Shown: positions 52,343 to 61,955 of the stretch, one piece after another
Position numbering within the stretch: position 1 is the stretch's first letter
Layout: each line of letters starts with the position of its first letter
Assembly: GCA_035765635.1 (NCBI GenBank)
Contig: DASTWZ010000024.1
Span: 62,001 to 126,000 of the forward strand
Origin: EW11 sp035765635
GTDB lineage: Bacteria; Verrucomicrobiota; Verrucomicrobiia; Opitutales; Opitutaceae
Direction of reading: 5' to 3'
Length of the DNA stretch: 64,000 nt
Made by a program: the position numbers and the translations under genes
Notes under the pieces: model-generated
The model's input: the letters and a program-made list of their open reading frames with translations, nothing else
Told to the model about the DNA's origin: nothing
The model's database searches: none

Positions 52343-53674
52343 TCACTCCTCGAAATCACCGATCCGCAGCAGCAACGGCGTTTCCAGCACGCTGGGCACT
52401 CGCCCGAGGTCTTCGATCGTCTGCGCGATGGCGCGCTCGTCGCTTTCGTGGGTCGTCAAAATGAGCGATGCGGCGTCGGTGCGCTCGCTGGCGGTCTGGA
52501 TCACACTGGCGATGCTCACGCGATGGTTGGCCATCACGGTGGCGATTTGGGCGAGCACGCCGGGTTCGTCCTTGACCGTAGTGCGCACGAAATAACGGCT
52601 CTTGATCTTGTCCAATGTGGCCAACTTCGGCGCATGGCCGCCGCGGCTGTGGATCGAGGCCGCCTCTTCCGGAAGCAACGGAGCCTTGCCGCTCGTGAGC
52701 AGCGCGACCGCATCTGCGATATCGCTGATCACCGCGCTGGCCGTGGCGTCCTGTCCTGCGCCGCGACCGATATACGTGGTGGTCCCAACGACGTCGCCGG
52801 TGACCGCGATGCCGTTGAACACGCCATTCACGTTGGCGAGAACGCGATTCTTCGGAAGCAGCGTCGGATGCACGCGGACGAAAAGTTCGTTCGTTTCGAA
52901 ATCACGCGTGATCACCGCCAAAAGCTTTATGCCGAAGCCGAGGGTGGCGGCATGTTTCAAATCCGCCTGGGTGATCTTCGTGATGCCCTCGACGATCATC
53001 TGGTCGGTCTTGATCCATTCGCCGTGAGCCAGGTAGGCCAGGATCGAGGCTTTGTGCGCGGTGTCCCAACCATCGACATCGAGCGATTCATCGGCCTCGG
53101 CGTAGCCCAGCCGCTTCGCATCGACGAGGATGGCCTGGTACGACGCGCCTTCGATGGCCATGCGGGTGAGAATGTAATTACACGTCCCGTTGAGGATGCC
53201 GTAGATCAGTTTGAACCGATTCGCGACGAGACCTTCGCGGACCGCCTTGATGATCGGAATGCCGCCGGCAACGGAGGCCTCGAAGAAGAAGTGGCCGCCG
53301 TGCTTGCGTGCCGTTGCAAAAATTTCGGCGCCGTGGTCGCAGAGCAGCGCTTTGTTCGCGGAAACGACGACTTTGCCGGCCCGCAATGCCGCGAGCGTGA
53401 CCTCGCGCGCAAGCGTCGTGCCGCCGATCAATTCGCACACGATCTGGATCGACGGATCCGTCGCGATCGCCAGCGAATCCGTGGTGAGCTTTTCCGGAGG
53501 CACCGTGACCGGCCGCGCTTTTTTCAGATCGCGCACCGAAGCCCGGTGAAGCGAAAGCCTGACGCCGAGGCGTGATTCGAGATCACCGCGGGCGCGCTCG
53601 AGATGTTTCCACACCCCCTGCCCCACTGTGCCCAAGCCGCAGATGCCGATGTTGATCGTGGACGGTTTGCTCAT
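52343..53674 (-). CDS. hom: Homoserine dehydrogenase
   Basis: 443 residues. It reduces aspartate semialdehyde to homoserine with NAD(P)H. The Rossmann motif GICGLGTVGQGVWKHL (residues about 10-25), the catalytic-domain segment LIYGILNGTCNYILTRM (about 154-170) and YAEADESLDVDGWDTAHKAS (about 191-210) with the catalytic Lys are clear, and a C-terminal ACT domain (about 365-440, VLAQIATVMANHRVSIASVI) provides feedback control. It begins 23 bases after plsY and is followed by lysC and thrC. Confidence 0.97.
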   Translation of the reverse strand: MSKPSTINIGICGLGTVGQGVWKHLERARGDLESRLGVRLSLHRASVRDLKKARPVTVPPEKLTTDSLAIATDPSIQIVCELIGGTTLAREVTLAALRAGKVVVSANKALLCDHGAEIFATARKHGGHFFFEASVAGGIPIIKAVREGLVANRFKLIYGILNGTCNYILTRMAIEGASYQAILVDAKRLGYAEADESLDVDGWDTAHKASILAYLAHGEWIKTDQMIVEGITKITQADLKHAATLGFGIKLLAVITRDFETNELFVRVHPTLLPKNRVLANVNGVFNGIAVTGDVVGTTTYIGRGAGQDATASAVISDIADAVALLTSGKAPLLPEEAASIHSRGGHAPKLATLDKIKSRYFVRTTVKDEPGVLAQIATVMANHRVSIASVIQTASERTDAASLILTTHESDERAIAQTIEDLGRVPSVLETPLLLRIGDFEE

Positions 53675-53697
53675 GCAAAAGTTGGCGCATCAGCGGC

Positions 53698-54363
53698 TCA
53701 TTTCGCCGGCTGATTTTTTTTCGCGAACCGATTCTCGGTTCCGTTCAGGAGGCGCGTGATATTGGCGCGATGACGGATGATCACCAGGATCGCGATCGCC
53801 GCCGCCATTCCGACAAGCAACCTCGGCTGGCCGAGGAAAAACGCGGAGATGGGCAATGACACTGCGGCGAGGAGCGAGGCCAGCGACACATAGCGCAGCG
53901 TGAAAAACGTCGCGCACCAAACCGCGGCTCCGATCACGATCGAAATTGGCATCAGCACGAGCACGCCGCCGACTGCAGTGGCCACGCCCTTGCCTCCCTT
54001 GAATTTCGTGAAGCACGAAAAACAATGTCCAATCAAGGCGGAGAGCAGGCCGACGACCGCCATGGCCTGCGCGAACTCGGGCGCCCAGAGCGCGCCGCCC
54101 GCGAACGTGAAATTTCTAACGTCTGGACTGAGCCACAACAACAGCAGCGGCCAGCCCGCAGCAGCGACGCCCTTCAGCGCGTCGAGCAGGAACACGGTGT
54201 TGCCCGCGCGCTTGCCGCACACCCGGCGCACGTTCGTCGCGCCCGGGTTCTTGCTGCCGTGCTCGAAAATGTTGACCCCATTGGCCCGGGCCACGAGGTA
54301 CCCGAACGGGAGTGATCCGAGCAAGTATCCGGCGATGGCAGCGGTGCAAAGAGCGGTGAACAT
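53698..54363 (-). CDS. plsY: Glycerol-3-phosphate acyltransferase PlsY
   Basis: 221 residues with about five membrane helices. PlsY acylates glycerol 3-phosphate from acyl-phosphate, the first step of phospholipid synthesis in most bacteria. The three cytoplasmic-loop motifs are visible: GYLLGSLPFGYLVAR (residues about 11-25), GSKNPGATNVRRV (about 36-48) and FKGGKGVATAVGG (about 119-131). The C-terminal tail is a little longer than usual. It lies between serA and hom on the minus strand; a GC-rich stem (54396-54402 and 54412-54418) sits just before it. Confidence 0.95.
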   Translation of the reverse strand: MFTALCTAAIAGYLLGSLPFGYLVARANGVNIFEHGSKNPGATNVRRVCGKRAGNTVFLLDALKGVAAAGWPLLLLWLSPDVRNFTFAGGALWAPEFAQAMAVVGLLSALIGHCFSCFTKFKGGKGVATAVGGVLVLMPISIVIGAAVWCATFFTLRYVSLASLLAAVSLPISAFFLGQPRLLVGMAAAIAILVIIRHRANITRLLNGTENRFAKKNQPAK

Positions 54364-54435
54364 CAGTTTTAGGAAAATGCTTCGCCGCGGAGATTGGCCG
54401 GGCCGGGAGAACCCGGCCGAGGCCTCGGCAACGGC

Positions 54436-56025
54436 TTAAAGCTGGATGAATTTGGCCAGCTTGATCGCAGGGTTGTTCTTAATCTCTTTCCGCGCCGCTT
54501 CGCTCGGCTCGGTGTCGACGCGCACAACCATGTACGCGGTGCTTCCGGGCGTGAGCCGGCTGAGCGACATGTCGGCGATGTTCACGCCGTCCTTGCCGAG
54601 CAGCGTGCCAATCGTGCCGACCATCCCCGGCTGATCGATGTTTTCGAGCACGAGCAACTTGCCACTCGCCTCAACTTCGACTTCGCGTCCGTTGATGTTG
54701 ACGATGCGAGGCTGGCCGCTGCGGCCGGTGAGCGTGCCCTGCGCCGAATACGTTTTGCCATCGCCGCCGACAGCTTCGACCGAGATCAAATCCGTGTAGT
54801 CGCTCTCGTTGTTCGACTTCACGACTTCGGCATTGACGCCGAGACGCTGGAGAAGGACCGGCGCGTTGACGAAGTTGACCTCCTCGCCGCTGATGCGTCG
54901 CAGGAAGCCGCGCTGGATCGAGCGCGTGACCGAATTCACGTCCTGCTCGGCGATCTTGCCCCAATACGTGATGCGCAGGCTCGCGACCTGCTGCGGAGCG
55001 ATCTGCTGCACGAGCGTGCCGAGCTTTGCACCGAGATCGAGGTACGGGCCGACGACCTTGAGCGCCGCGGCATCGATCGACGGCACGTTGACCGCGTTGC
55101 GAATCACGCCGCCCTTGAGCACATCGACGATCTGTTCGGCGATTTCGATGCCGACGCTTTCCTGCGCTTCGGCCGTCGACGCGCCGAGGTGTGGCGTAAG
55201 AACGACGTTAGGGAGCTGGCGGAATTCGCTTTCCTTGGCGAGCGGCTCGTCTTCGTAGACGTCCAGCCCTGCCGCGGCGACCTTGCCCGATTTGAGGGCT
55301 GCGAGCAGCGCGGTCTCCTTGATGATCCCGCCGCGAGCGCAGTTGAAAATGCGCAGGCCCTTCTTCGCTTTTTCGAAGGCCGCCTCGTCGATCATGTAGT
55401 GCGTGTCATCCGTCAGCGGCATGTGCACGGTGATGTAGTCCGACTGAGCGAGCAATTCGTCGAGCGTGACCGCTTCCACCTGCATCGCTTTCGCACGGCT
55501 CGGCGCGAGATAGGGATCGTAGGCCAGCACGCGCATGCCGAACGCCTGGGCGCGCTTGGCGACTTCACCACCGATACGGCCGAGCCCGACGATGCCGAGG
55601 GTTTTCTTGAAAAGTTCGAAGCCACTGAACGTCTTGCGGTCCCACTGTCCGGCCCGCATCGAAGCCGCAGCCTGCGGCACGGGGCGCGCGCCGCACAGGA
55701 TATGCGTGAACGTCAGCTCGGCCGTCGCGATCGTGTTACCCGACGGCGTGTTCATGACGACGACACCGCGATCGGTCGCGGCTTCGACGTCGACATTGTC
55801 CACACCGACACCGGCGCGTCCGACAACCTTCAACAACGGAGCGGCGGCGAAAACCTCGCGCGTGATCTTGGTTTCCGACCGGACGGCGATTGCGTGCACA
55901 TCCTTGACCAGTTGGAGAACCTTTTCCGGCGAAGAGCCGTAGGCCTCGACGACTTCAAGTCCTGGCTGTTTGCGCAGGAATTCGACACCTTTTGGCGAGA
56001 TTTTATCGGCTACGAGGACTTTCAT
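54436..56025 (-). CDS. serA: D-3-phosphoglycerate dehydrogenase
   Basis: 529 residues from the ATG at 56025 (MKVLVADKISPKGVEFL); the frame to 56139 adds no family sequence. SerA oxidises 3-phosphoglycerate, the first step of serine synthesis. NAD-binding GIVGLGRIGGEVAKRAQAFG (residues about 143-162), the substrate-loop Arg in VVGRAGVGVDNVDV and the catalytic His in VVLTPHLGASTAEAQESVG identify it. The long form adds an allosteric substrate-binding domain and a C-terminal ACT domain (about 455-529), where serine normally inhibits. It leads the minus-strand run serA-plsY-hom-lysC-thrC. Confidence 0.97.
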   Translation of the reverse strand: MKVLVADKISPKGVEFLRKQPGLEVVEAYGSSPEKVLQLVKDVHAIAVRSETKITREVFAAAPLLKVVGRAGVGVDNVDVEAATDRGVVVMNTPSGNTIATAELTFTHILCGARPVPQAAASMRAGQWDRKTFSGFELFKKTLGIVGLGRIGGEVAKRAQAFGMRVLAYDPYLAPSRAKAMQVEAVTLDELLAQSDYITVHMPLTDDTHYMIDEAAFEKAKKGLRIFNCARGGIIKETALLAALKSGKVAAAGLDVYEDEPLAKESEFRQLPNVVLTPHLGASTAEAQESVGIEIAEQIVDVLKGGVIRNAVNVPSIDAAALKVVGPYLDLGAKLGTLVQQIAPQQVASLRITYWGKIAEQDVNSVTRSIQRGFLRRISGEEVNFVNAPVLLQRLGVNAEVVKSNNESDYTDLISVEAVGGDGKTYSAQGTLTGRSGQPRIVNINGREVEVEASGKLLVLENIDQPGMVGTIGTLLGKDGVNIADMSLSRLTPGSTAYMVVRVDTEPSEAARKEIKNNPAIKLAKFIQL

Positions 56026-56288
56026 GGGAAAAGGAGTTAGAGCGAAAGATTCATGCTGCGAGGGAGCAAGGAAAAGCTTTCGGCCGCAACGGATCGGAAA
56101 AGCGCACGCCGCTCTCTCACCCGTCGCGGCAAATTGCACGAAACGCTTCGCGGCTCAGCCCGCGCGGCCCTTCGCCGCATTGCGCAGGCTCGCGAGCAAG
56201 TATCTCGCTCATCGCCGCATGCGCGAGCAGCTGAAATCTACGGGATACATTTGCCGTTTAGGCGCGTCTCTCGCTAGTACACCAACGA

Positions 56289-57512
56289 ATGGCAAATGCG
56301 GCACCACCGGTCCCTGCGCCCCACGCAGCGGCTCCCAAAAAGAGTCAGCGATTGATTCACGTCGATGCGCTGCGCGGCCTGCTGCTGGTCTTCATGGCGG
56401 TCAACCACATCCCGAGTTCGCTGCAAGTGGTGACCAACCATTTCTTCGGCTTCGTCAGCGGCGCGGAGGGTTTCGTTTTTCTCTCCGGCCTGATGTGCGG
56501 TCTGGTGTATTCACGCCGGTACTACAAATTCGGCGCCTCGGAAATGAAGGATGCCGCGCTGCGCCGGGCGAGCGCGGTTTATCTTTACCACGTCGTGACT
56601 TTCATCGCTGTTCTCGGCGGTTTGAAATTGTTCACGGTGTTGACCGGCAAAGTTTCGGCCGCGGCCACGCCATTGCTCGTAACGCATCCGTTTGCGTCTT
56701 TGGTCAGCGGCCTGGTGCTGATGCAGCAGCCGTCGCTCTTCGACATTCTGCCGATGTACTGCGCATTCCTGCTGATCCTGCCGTGGGTCATCGTCGCCTG
56801 TGCGCGCGATAACGGAAAAGGCGTGTTGGTCGGCAGCGGCATTGTCTGGGCGCTGGCGCTTGTTTTCTCGCCGCAGCAGCCGCTCATCCGCGGTCTGGTC
56901 AACACGGGTTCGTTCAACTTACTCGCCTGGCAACTGCTCTTCATGGTCGGCGCCGTGTTCGGCCATGCGTGGGCGGCAAATCGCCCACTCCTTTCCCGGC
57001 CGCGTGCCGCGGTCCTCATTCCGTGTTTTCTGGCGGCAGCGTTCTTGTTCTGCGTGCGCCATGCCTGGATTCATCTGCCGATGCGGCCCGCGTTGCTGGA
57101 TTGGTTGACCAACAAAAACAACATGGCACCGCTGCGGCTCTTCAACACCGCGCTCCTGTTTTATCTCGTGTACGCACTGGTCTCCCGCGCGCCCCAGTGG
57201 TTCTCGTGGCGTCCCCTCGCGTTCCTCGGCCGCCACTCGATTTTCGTGTTCGCCGGCCACATTCTGGTGGCCTACTCGATCCAGTCTTATCCCGCGTTCT
57301 TCGATGGCTCGGTGTTTGGGCGCGCCTGCTCGACCGCGATCATGATCGTCGCACTCTTCGTCGCTGCCGCGATCCATGAGTCCTGGCAAAAGCGCGCGAA
57401 ACGCCGCGACGAGGAACTCCGCGCTCGCCACGGCCACCAGCCATCCCCAACGATCGGCTATGGAACTCGATCGGTTGGCCCGACAAATCCGTTTCGTCAC
57501 GGAGGCGGATAA
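56289..57512 (+). CDS. OpgC-family membrane acyltransferase-like protein
   Basis: 407 residues with about ten hydrophobic segments. RLIHVDALRGLLLVFMAVNH (residues about 21-40) and FGFVSGAEGFVFLSGLMCGL (about 52-71) are the N-terminal signature of OpgC proteins, which succinylate periplasmic glucans in Proteobacteria and belong to the wider acyltransferase-3 fold. The C-terminus is basic and Pro-rich. No opgG or opgH gene is visible here, so the substrate may be another surface glycan. It is divergent from serA; the 263-base spacer between them shows nothing recognisable. The last 53 bases overlap the HD hydrolase gene in another frame. Confidence 0.82.
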   Translation: MANAAPPVPAPHAAAPKKSQRLIHVDALRGLLLVFMAVNHIPSSLQVVTNHFFGFVSGAEGFVFLSGLMCGLVYSRRYYKFGASEMKDAALRRASAVYLYHVVTFIAVLGGLKLFTVLTGKVSAAATPLLVTHPFASLVSGLVLMQQPSLFDILPMYCAFLLILPWVIVACARDNGKGVLVGSGIVWALALVFSPQQPLIRGLVNTGSFNLLAWQLLFMVGAVFGHAWAANRPLLSRPRAAVLIPCFLAAAFLFCVRHAWIHLPMRPALLDWLTNKNNMAPLRLFNTALLFYLVYALVSRAPQWFSWRPLAFLGRHSIFVFAGHILVAYSIQSYPAFFDGSVFGRACSTAIMIVALFVAAAIHESWQKRAKRRDEELRARHGHQPSPTIGYGTRSVGPTNPFRHGGG

Positions 57513-58053
57513 GCTCAAGAAGATCATTCGGCAGACGTTCATCACGAGCGGTGAGCGTCAGGAAAACGACGCCGAGCACTCCTGGCATCTCACGCTGCTC
57601 ACGGTGGTGCTCGCCGAGCACTCGAACCACGCGCCAATGGACGTGCTGCGCGTCCTGAAGATGCTCATCATCCACGATCTCGTCGAAATCGATGCCGGCG
57701 ACACGTTCGCCTACGATACGGCGCGAATGGCCGATCAACACGCCCGCGAAATGGTGGCGGCCGATCGCATCTTCGGCCTGCTGCCCGAAGATCAAGCGAA
57801 GGAGTTTCGCGCGCTCTGGGACGAGTTCGAAGAAAAGAAAACGCCCGAGGCGAAATTCGCCGCGGCAGTCGATCGCTTTCAACCCATGTTGCTCAACTGT
57901 CTCACGAACGGCGCCGCGTGGAATAACCACGGCGTCAAGCACCCGCAGGTCGTGGCACGCAACAAGCACATCGCCGATGGCTCGGCCAAGCTCTGGGAGT
58001 TTGCCTCGAAGCTGATCGACGAGGCTGTATCCAAAGGTCACCTACAGCCTTGA
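57460..58053 (+). CDS. HD-domain hydrolase (YfbR/HDDC2-like)
   Basis: 197 residues from the ATG at 57460, inside the end of opgC (53-base overlap). The metal-binding HD signature is split as GERQENDAEHSWHLTLLTV (residues about 30-48, His ligands) and MLIIHDLVEIDAGDTF (about 68-83, His-Asp), with a further Asp in AAAVDRFQPML (about 135-145). Proteins of this group are 5'-deoxynucleotidases or related phosphohydrolases, and the exact substrate is uncertain. The overlap suggests translational coupling with opgC, though no functional link is apparent. Confidence 0.87.
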   Translation: MELDRLARQIRFVTEADKLKKIIRQTFITSGERQENDAEHSWHLTLLTVVLAEHSNHAPMDVLRVLKMLIIHDLVEIDAGDTFAYDTARMADQHAREMVAADRIFGLLPEDQAKEFRALWDEFEEKKTPEAKFAAAVDRFQPMLLNCLTNGAAWNNHGVKHPQVVARNKHIADGSAKLWEFASKLIDEAVSKGHLQP

Positions 58054-58133
58054 CGCGCGACCACGGGCGAAGGCCCGTTCTTTTGGCCTGACCATGCGAC
58101 AAAACCCCGCACAGTGACCTTGCTCAACTGACT

Positions 58134-60392
58134 GTGCCGTCGCTTCGTCCCAAACCACTCTGGTCGTTTTCGTGCGCGCTGTTCCTGCTGCTCCTGGCCT
58201 TGTCTTGCGAGCACGCCGAGGCTCGCGACGAACGGCTGATCGGCGCGATGGATCTGCTCAAGATCAAGGAGCTGGATTCGCCCGTTTTTTCTCCCGACGG
58301 GTCGCGCATCGTCTACATCGTGCGCTCGATCGAGCCCTGGCCCGAAGCCAATTCGGAGCAATACGTTTACCACACGCAGCTCTGGATGGTGCTGGCCGAC
58401 GGACATTCCGCGCCGCGACAACTTACGCGCGGCGACTCGAATTCCTATTCACCGGTTTGGAGTCCGGCAGGAGATCGCATCGCGTTTGTTCGTTCCGAGC
58501 GCGGGAAAAAGCCGCAGATTTGGGTCTTACCGATGCCCAGCGCCGGCGGCGGCGAAGCCGTGCCGATCACGCACTTCGCCTCGGGCGCGTCGAACCCGCG
58601 CTGGTCGCCCGATGGCACGCAACTGCTGTTTTCCGCCACGCTGAATCTCACGGAGGCGCTGCGCGAGTTGCAGATCGTGAAACCGGCGGTGCCCGTCCCG
58701 TGGTTTAGCGAGCGTCCCGGACGCCGGTTCGCCGACACGGAAAACTGGGCGGCTCGGGCGCGGCCCTCGAACGAGGCCAATCCCGTGCCGGCCAAGCCCG
58801 ACGGCAATCTGCAGGAGCAGCGCGAATGGCTCGCGAAGAACGAAGTCGAGGGCGACCCGGTCGTGACCAATCGATTGGATTTTCTCGGCGAACAAGATCT
58901 CGAGCCGACCGAAGCGTTTACTCATCTGTACGCGATCGATGCGGAGGAAGGCGCGGCGCCCGTGCCGCTCACGCCCGGCTTCGCCAGCTATCAGGACGCG
59001 CTGTGGTATCCCGGACCCAACGGACTGCAGATTTTGTTTAGCGGCGATGCGCAAGTCAGCCGGCATCCGGATCGCATTCTCGAGCGCGATCTCTGGGTCG
59101 TCGGCGCGAATGGTGGACCGCTGAAACGCATGCTGCACGACGAGCAGATCGCGTACACCGCGCCGGCGCTTTCACCGGACGGAACGATGATCGCCTTCCT
59201 CGCCGTCGATCTCACGCAAGCCGGCTTCGCGCATTCGCTGCTCTGCGTGCTGCCGACGCGCGGAGGTCCGCGGCGTTTCCTCACCACCAGCCTCGACCGC
59301 AGCGTACAAAGTTTTCGGTGGGCGGCGGACAGCCAGTCGCTCTACTTCGTGGCCGCGAGCAACGGCGCCTTTCCGCTTTATCGTGTGGGCACGACGCCCG
59401 GCAGTCGGATCGATCGCCTCACCGGATTTTCGTTGGGCATTCTTGGCTTCGATGTTCGGAGCACGGGCATCGCCGCGGTGGTGACGCGGCCATCGAATCC
59501 CGCGGAACTCTATTTGCTCAACACGAAGGGCAGCGACCCGATCGTCGTCACCTCACACAATAGCGAGTGGCTGAAGGGTAAACTCGTCTCCCTGCCCGAG
59601 CGCCGCGACATCACACTTTCGGACGGCACGCAGATCGAATCGTACGAAATGAAGCCAACGCTTTTCGAGCCGTCGAAAAAATATCCGATTGTCGTCGAGA
59701 TTCACGGCGGCCCTCAGGCCATGTGGGGTCCGGGCACGGCGAATTCGTGGCACGAGTTTCAATATTTCACCGGACGAGGCTACGGCATCGTCTTCTGCAA
59801 CCCGCGAGGTTCGACCGGTTATGGAGCGGCGTTCCAGCGTGAGATTTATCGCAACTGGGGACCAGGCCCCTCGCAGGATGTCCTGGCCGCCACCGCGGCT
59901 GCGGAGCAAAACGGCTGGACCGACGTGAACCGCGAGGTGATCACCGGGGGAAGTTACGGCGGCTATCTGACGGTTTGGTTGATCAGTCAGGATCATCGTT
60001 TCAAGGCCGCCGCCGCCCAGCGCGGAGTCTACGAGCTCTCCGTTTTCTTCGGCGAAGGAAACGCCTGGCGCCTGGTGCCGTATCATTTTGGCGGATACCC
60101 GTGGCAGCCGGAAGTGCGCGCCATCCTCGACGCGCAATCTCCGATCTCTCATGTCAACCGCATCACCACGCCATTGTTGATCAACCACGGCGACAGCGAC
60201 CTTCGCACCGGAGTGATCCAAAGCGAGATGCTCTACAAATCGCTCAAGGTCCTCGGCCTTCCCGTCGAATACGTGCGCTACCCCGGAGCCACGCATGAGC
60301 TCTCCCGCAGCGGTGATCCGGGCCAGCGGGTCGATCGCCTCGTGCGCCTGGACGAATTTTTTCAGCGCTTCATTGGACCCGTAGGGCAGTGA
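58134..60392 (+). CDS. Exported S9 family (prolyl oligopeptidase/DAP) serine peptidase
   Basis: 752 residues, GTG start at 58134. A hydrophobic N-terminus (WSFSCALFLLLLALSCEHAEA) acts as a signal peptide, possibly a lipoprotein signal given the Cys. A seven-bladed WD40-like propeller covers residues about 45-480 (VFSPDGSRIVYIV, WSPDGTQLLFSATL). The alpha/beta-hydrolase domain has the nucleophile in ITGGSYGGYLTVWL (residues about 602-615), the Asp in LINHGDSDLRTG and the His in YPGATHELSRSGDPGQR. Members cleave short peptides, often dipeptides, in the periplasm. Its stop overlaps the start of the next gene by one base. Confidence 0.93.
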   Translation: MPSLRPKPLWSFSCALFLLLLALSCEHAEARDERLIGAMDLLKIKELDSPVFSPDGSRIVYIVRSIEPWPEANSEQYVYHTQLWMVLADGHSAPRQLTRGDSNSYSPVWSPAGDRIAFVRSERGKKPQIWVLPMPSAGGGEAVPITHFASGASNPRWSPDGTQLLFSATLNLTEALRELQIVKPAVPVPWFSERPGRRFADTENWAARARPSNEANPVPAKPDGNLQEQREWLAKNEVEGDPVVTNRLDFLGEQDLEPTEAFTHLYAIDAEEGAAPVPLTPGFASYQDALWYPGPNGLQILFSGDAQVSRHPDRILERDLWVVGANGGPLKRMLHDEQIAYTAPALSPDGTMIAFLAVDLTQAGFAHSLLCVLPTRGGPRRFLTTSLDRSVQSFRWAADSQSLYFVAASNGAFPLYRVGTTPGSRIDRLTGFSLGILGFDVRSTGIAAVVTRPSNPAELYLLNTKGSDPIVVTSHNSEWLKGKLVSLPERRDITLSDGTQIESYEMKPTLFEPSKKYPIVVEIHGGPQAMWGPGTANSWHEFQYFTGRGYGIVFCNPRGSTGYGAAFQREIYRNWGPGPSQDVLAATAAAEQNGWTDVNREVITGGSYGGYLTVWLISQDHRFKAAAAQRGVYELSVFFGEGNAWRLVPYHFGGYPWQPEVRAILDAQSPISHVNRITTPLLINHGDSDLRTGVIQSEMLYKSLKVLGLPVEYVRYPGATHELSRSGDPGQRVDRLVRLDEFFQRFIGPVGQ

Positions 60393-60913
60393 TGCTTAGC
60401 GTTAGCCCCGAGACGATGAACCAGCACACGTTCAACACCGCGATCGGCCCCTGTCGCGTGGAGTGGCAGGGAGATCAGCTTGCTGGTTTTCGTCTGCCCG
60501 GTGATGACGTAGTGCTAAATCCACTACAGAACGCCGAGTCCGTTCCGGAATGGGTCGCCTCGCTGATCGCGCGCGTGCAGCGGCATCTCGCCGGTGAACT
60601 CCAGGACTTCGCGCTGGCGCCCTTCGCGTTCGAGGCGCTGACGAATTTTCAACGCGAAGTGTATCGCGCCGCGGTCGAAGTGAAGCCCGGACAGGTGGAA
60701 ACCTACGGCGGCCTCGCCCGGCGCATGGGCTACCCGGTGAGCGCCAGTCGCGCCGTCGGTACCGCGCTCGGCCAAAACCCGTGGCCTCTGCTGGTGCCCT
60801 GCCATCGCTTCGTCGGCGCTGATGGCAAGATGACCGGCTTCTCCGCGCCCGGCGGAATCCAGACCAAGCTGCGGCTTCTGGCAATCGAGGGCGCCGAGAT
60901 GTTCGGAATCTAA
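60392..60913 (+). CDS. Methylated-DNA-protein cysteine methyltransferase (MGMT/Ogt)
   Basis: 173 residues from the ATG at 60392, which shares its A with the S9 peptidase stop; a GTG at 60389 or an ATG at 60416 are alternatives. The acceptor Cys is in PWPLLVPCHRFVGADGKMTG (residues about 129-148), the PCHR motif that takes the alkyl group from O6-alkylguanine. The helix-turn-helix part NFQREVYRAAVEVKPGQVETY (cut: QREVYRAAVEVKPGQVETY) and YPVSASRAVGTALGQNP are conserved. It is the single-domain suicide repair protein, not the Ada fusion. tdh follows after 15 bases. Confidence 0.93.
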   Translation: MLSVSPETMNQHTFNTAIGPCRVEWQGDQLAGFRLPGDDVVLNPLQNAESVPEWVASLIARVQRHLAGELQDFALAPFAFEALTNFQREVYRAAVEVKPGQVETYGGLARRMGYPVSASRAVGTALGQNPWPLLVPCHRFVGADGKMTGFSAPGGIQTKLRLLAIEGAEMFGI

Positions 60914-60928
60914 CCTGCAAATTGAGTC

Positions 60929-61954
60929 ATGCGCGCCATTGCCAAGTTAAAACCAGGACCAGGGCTTCAGTTGACCGAGGTTCCCGTGCCGGAACCTGGT
61001 CCGAATGATGTCCTGATCCGGATCAAGAAAACGTCGATCTGTGGAACCGACGTCCACATCTACAATTGGGACGCGTGGGCCCAGAAGACGATCAAACCAC
61101 CCATGGTCATTGGCCATGAATTCGTGGGCGAGATCGCGGCGGTCGGCTCGAACGTGCAGGGCTTCGAGATCGGCGATCTCGTCGATGGCGAAGGCCACAT
61201 CGTCTGCGGCCATTGTCGAAACTGCCTCGCGGGCCGGCGGCATCTTTGCAAAGACACGAAGGGCGTCGGCGTGAATCGCGACGGTGCGTTTGCGGAATTT
61301 CTTTGCATCCCGGCGAGCAACGCCGTGCACGTCGATCCCAGCATCCCGCTCGACGTGCTTTCGTGTTTCGACCCTCTCGGAAACGCCACGCACACCGCCC
61401 TGCAATTCGACTTGGTCGGCGAAGACGTGCTCATCACCGGCGCGGGTCCGATCGGCTGCATGGCCGTCGCCATCGTGAAGAAAGCCGGCGCGCGCAATGT
61501 CGTCGTGACCGACGTGAATCCCGATCGTCTGCAGCTCGCGAAAAAAATGGGAGCCACCCGCGTCGTCGACGTGAGCCGCGAGACTCTTTCCGCCGTGCAA
61601 AAAGAACTCGGCATGAAAGAGGGTTTCGACGTCGGCCTCGAAATGTCGGGAAACCCGCGCGCGTTGAACGAAATGATCGCGAACATGTTTCACGGCGGAC
61701 GGATTGCGCTTCTCGGCATCATGCCGGAGGCGGCCGCTGTCGACTGGAATGCCGTCGTCTTCAACATGCTCACGATCAAAGGCATTTACGGCCGCGAAAT
61801 GTACGAGACGTGGTACAAGATGACCGCGATGATCCAGAGCGGCCTGGATATTTCGCCGGTCATCACGCACCGGTTTCACTTCACGGAATTTCAAGAAGCC
61901 TTCGACCTCATGCGGTCGGGCCGCAGCGGAAAAATCGTGCTGAGTTGGGAATGA
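60929..61954 (+). CDS. tdh: L-threonine 3-dehydrogenase
   Basis: 341 residues, exactly the size of E. coli Tdh. This zinc MDR enzyme oxidises threonine to 2-amino-3-ketobutyrate. The catalytic-zinc Cys is in IKKTSICGTDVHIYNWDAWA (residues about 32-51), GHEFVGEIAAVG follows near 64-75, and the structural zinc Cys cluster is CGHCRNCLAGRRHLC (about 93-107). The Rossmann loop is ITGAGPIGCMAVAIVKKAGA (about 170-189). The start of kbl lies one base after its stop; tdh-kbl is the classical threonine-degradation pair. Confidence 0.97.
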   Translation: MRAIAKLKPGPGLQLTEVPVPEPGPNDVLIRIKKTSICGTDVHIYNWDAWAQKTIKPPMVIGHEFVGEIAAVGSNVQGFEIGDLVDGEGHIVCGHCRNCLAGRRHLCKDTKGVGVNRDGAFAEFLCIPASNAVHVDPSIPLDVLSCFDPLGNATHTALQFDLVGEDVLITGAGPIGCMAVAIVKKAGARNVVVTDVNPDRLQLAKKMGATRVVDVSRETLSAVQKELGMKEGFDVGLEMSGNPRALNEMIANMFHGGRIALLGIMPEAAAVDWNAVVFNMLTIKGIYGREMYETWYKMTAMIQSGLDISPVITHRFHFTEFQEAFDLMRSGRSGKIVLSWE

Positions 61955-61955
61955 C

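Noticed and set aside
55970..56812. 280-codon plus-strand ORF spanning the serA-opgC spacer and the start of opgC
   Set aside because: Most of it is a frame shadow of opgC, and the spacer part is Arg/Ala-rich without motifs.
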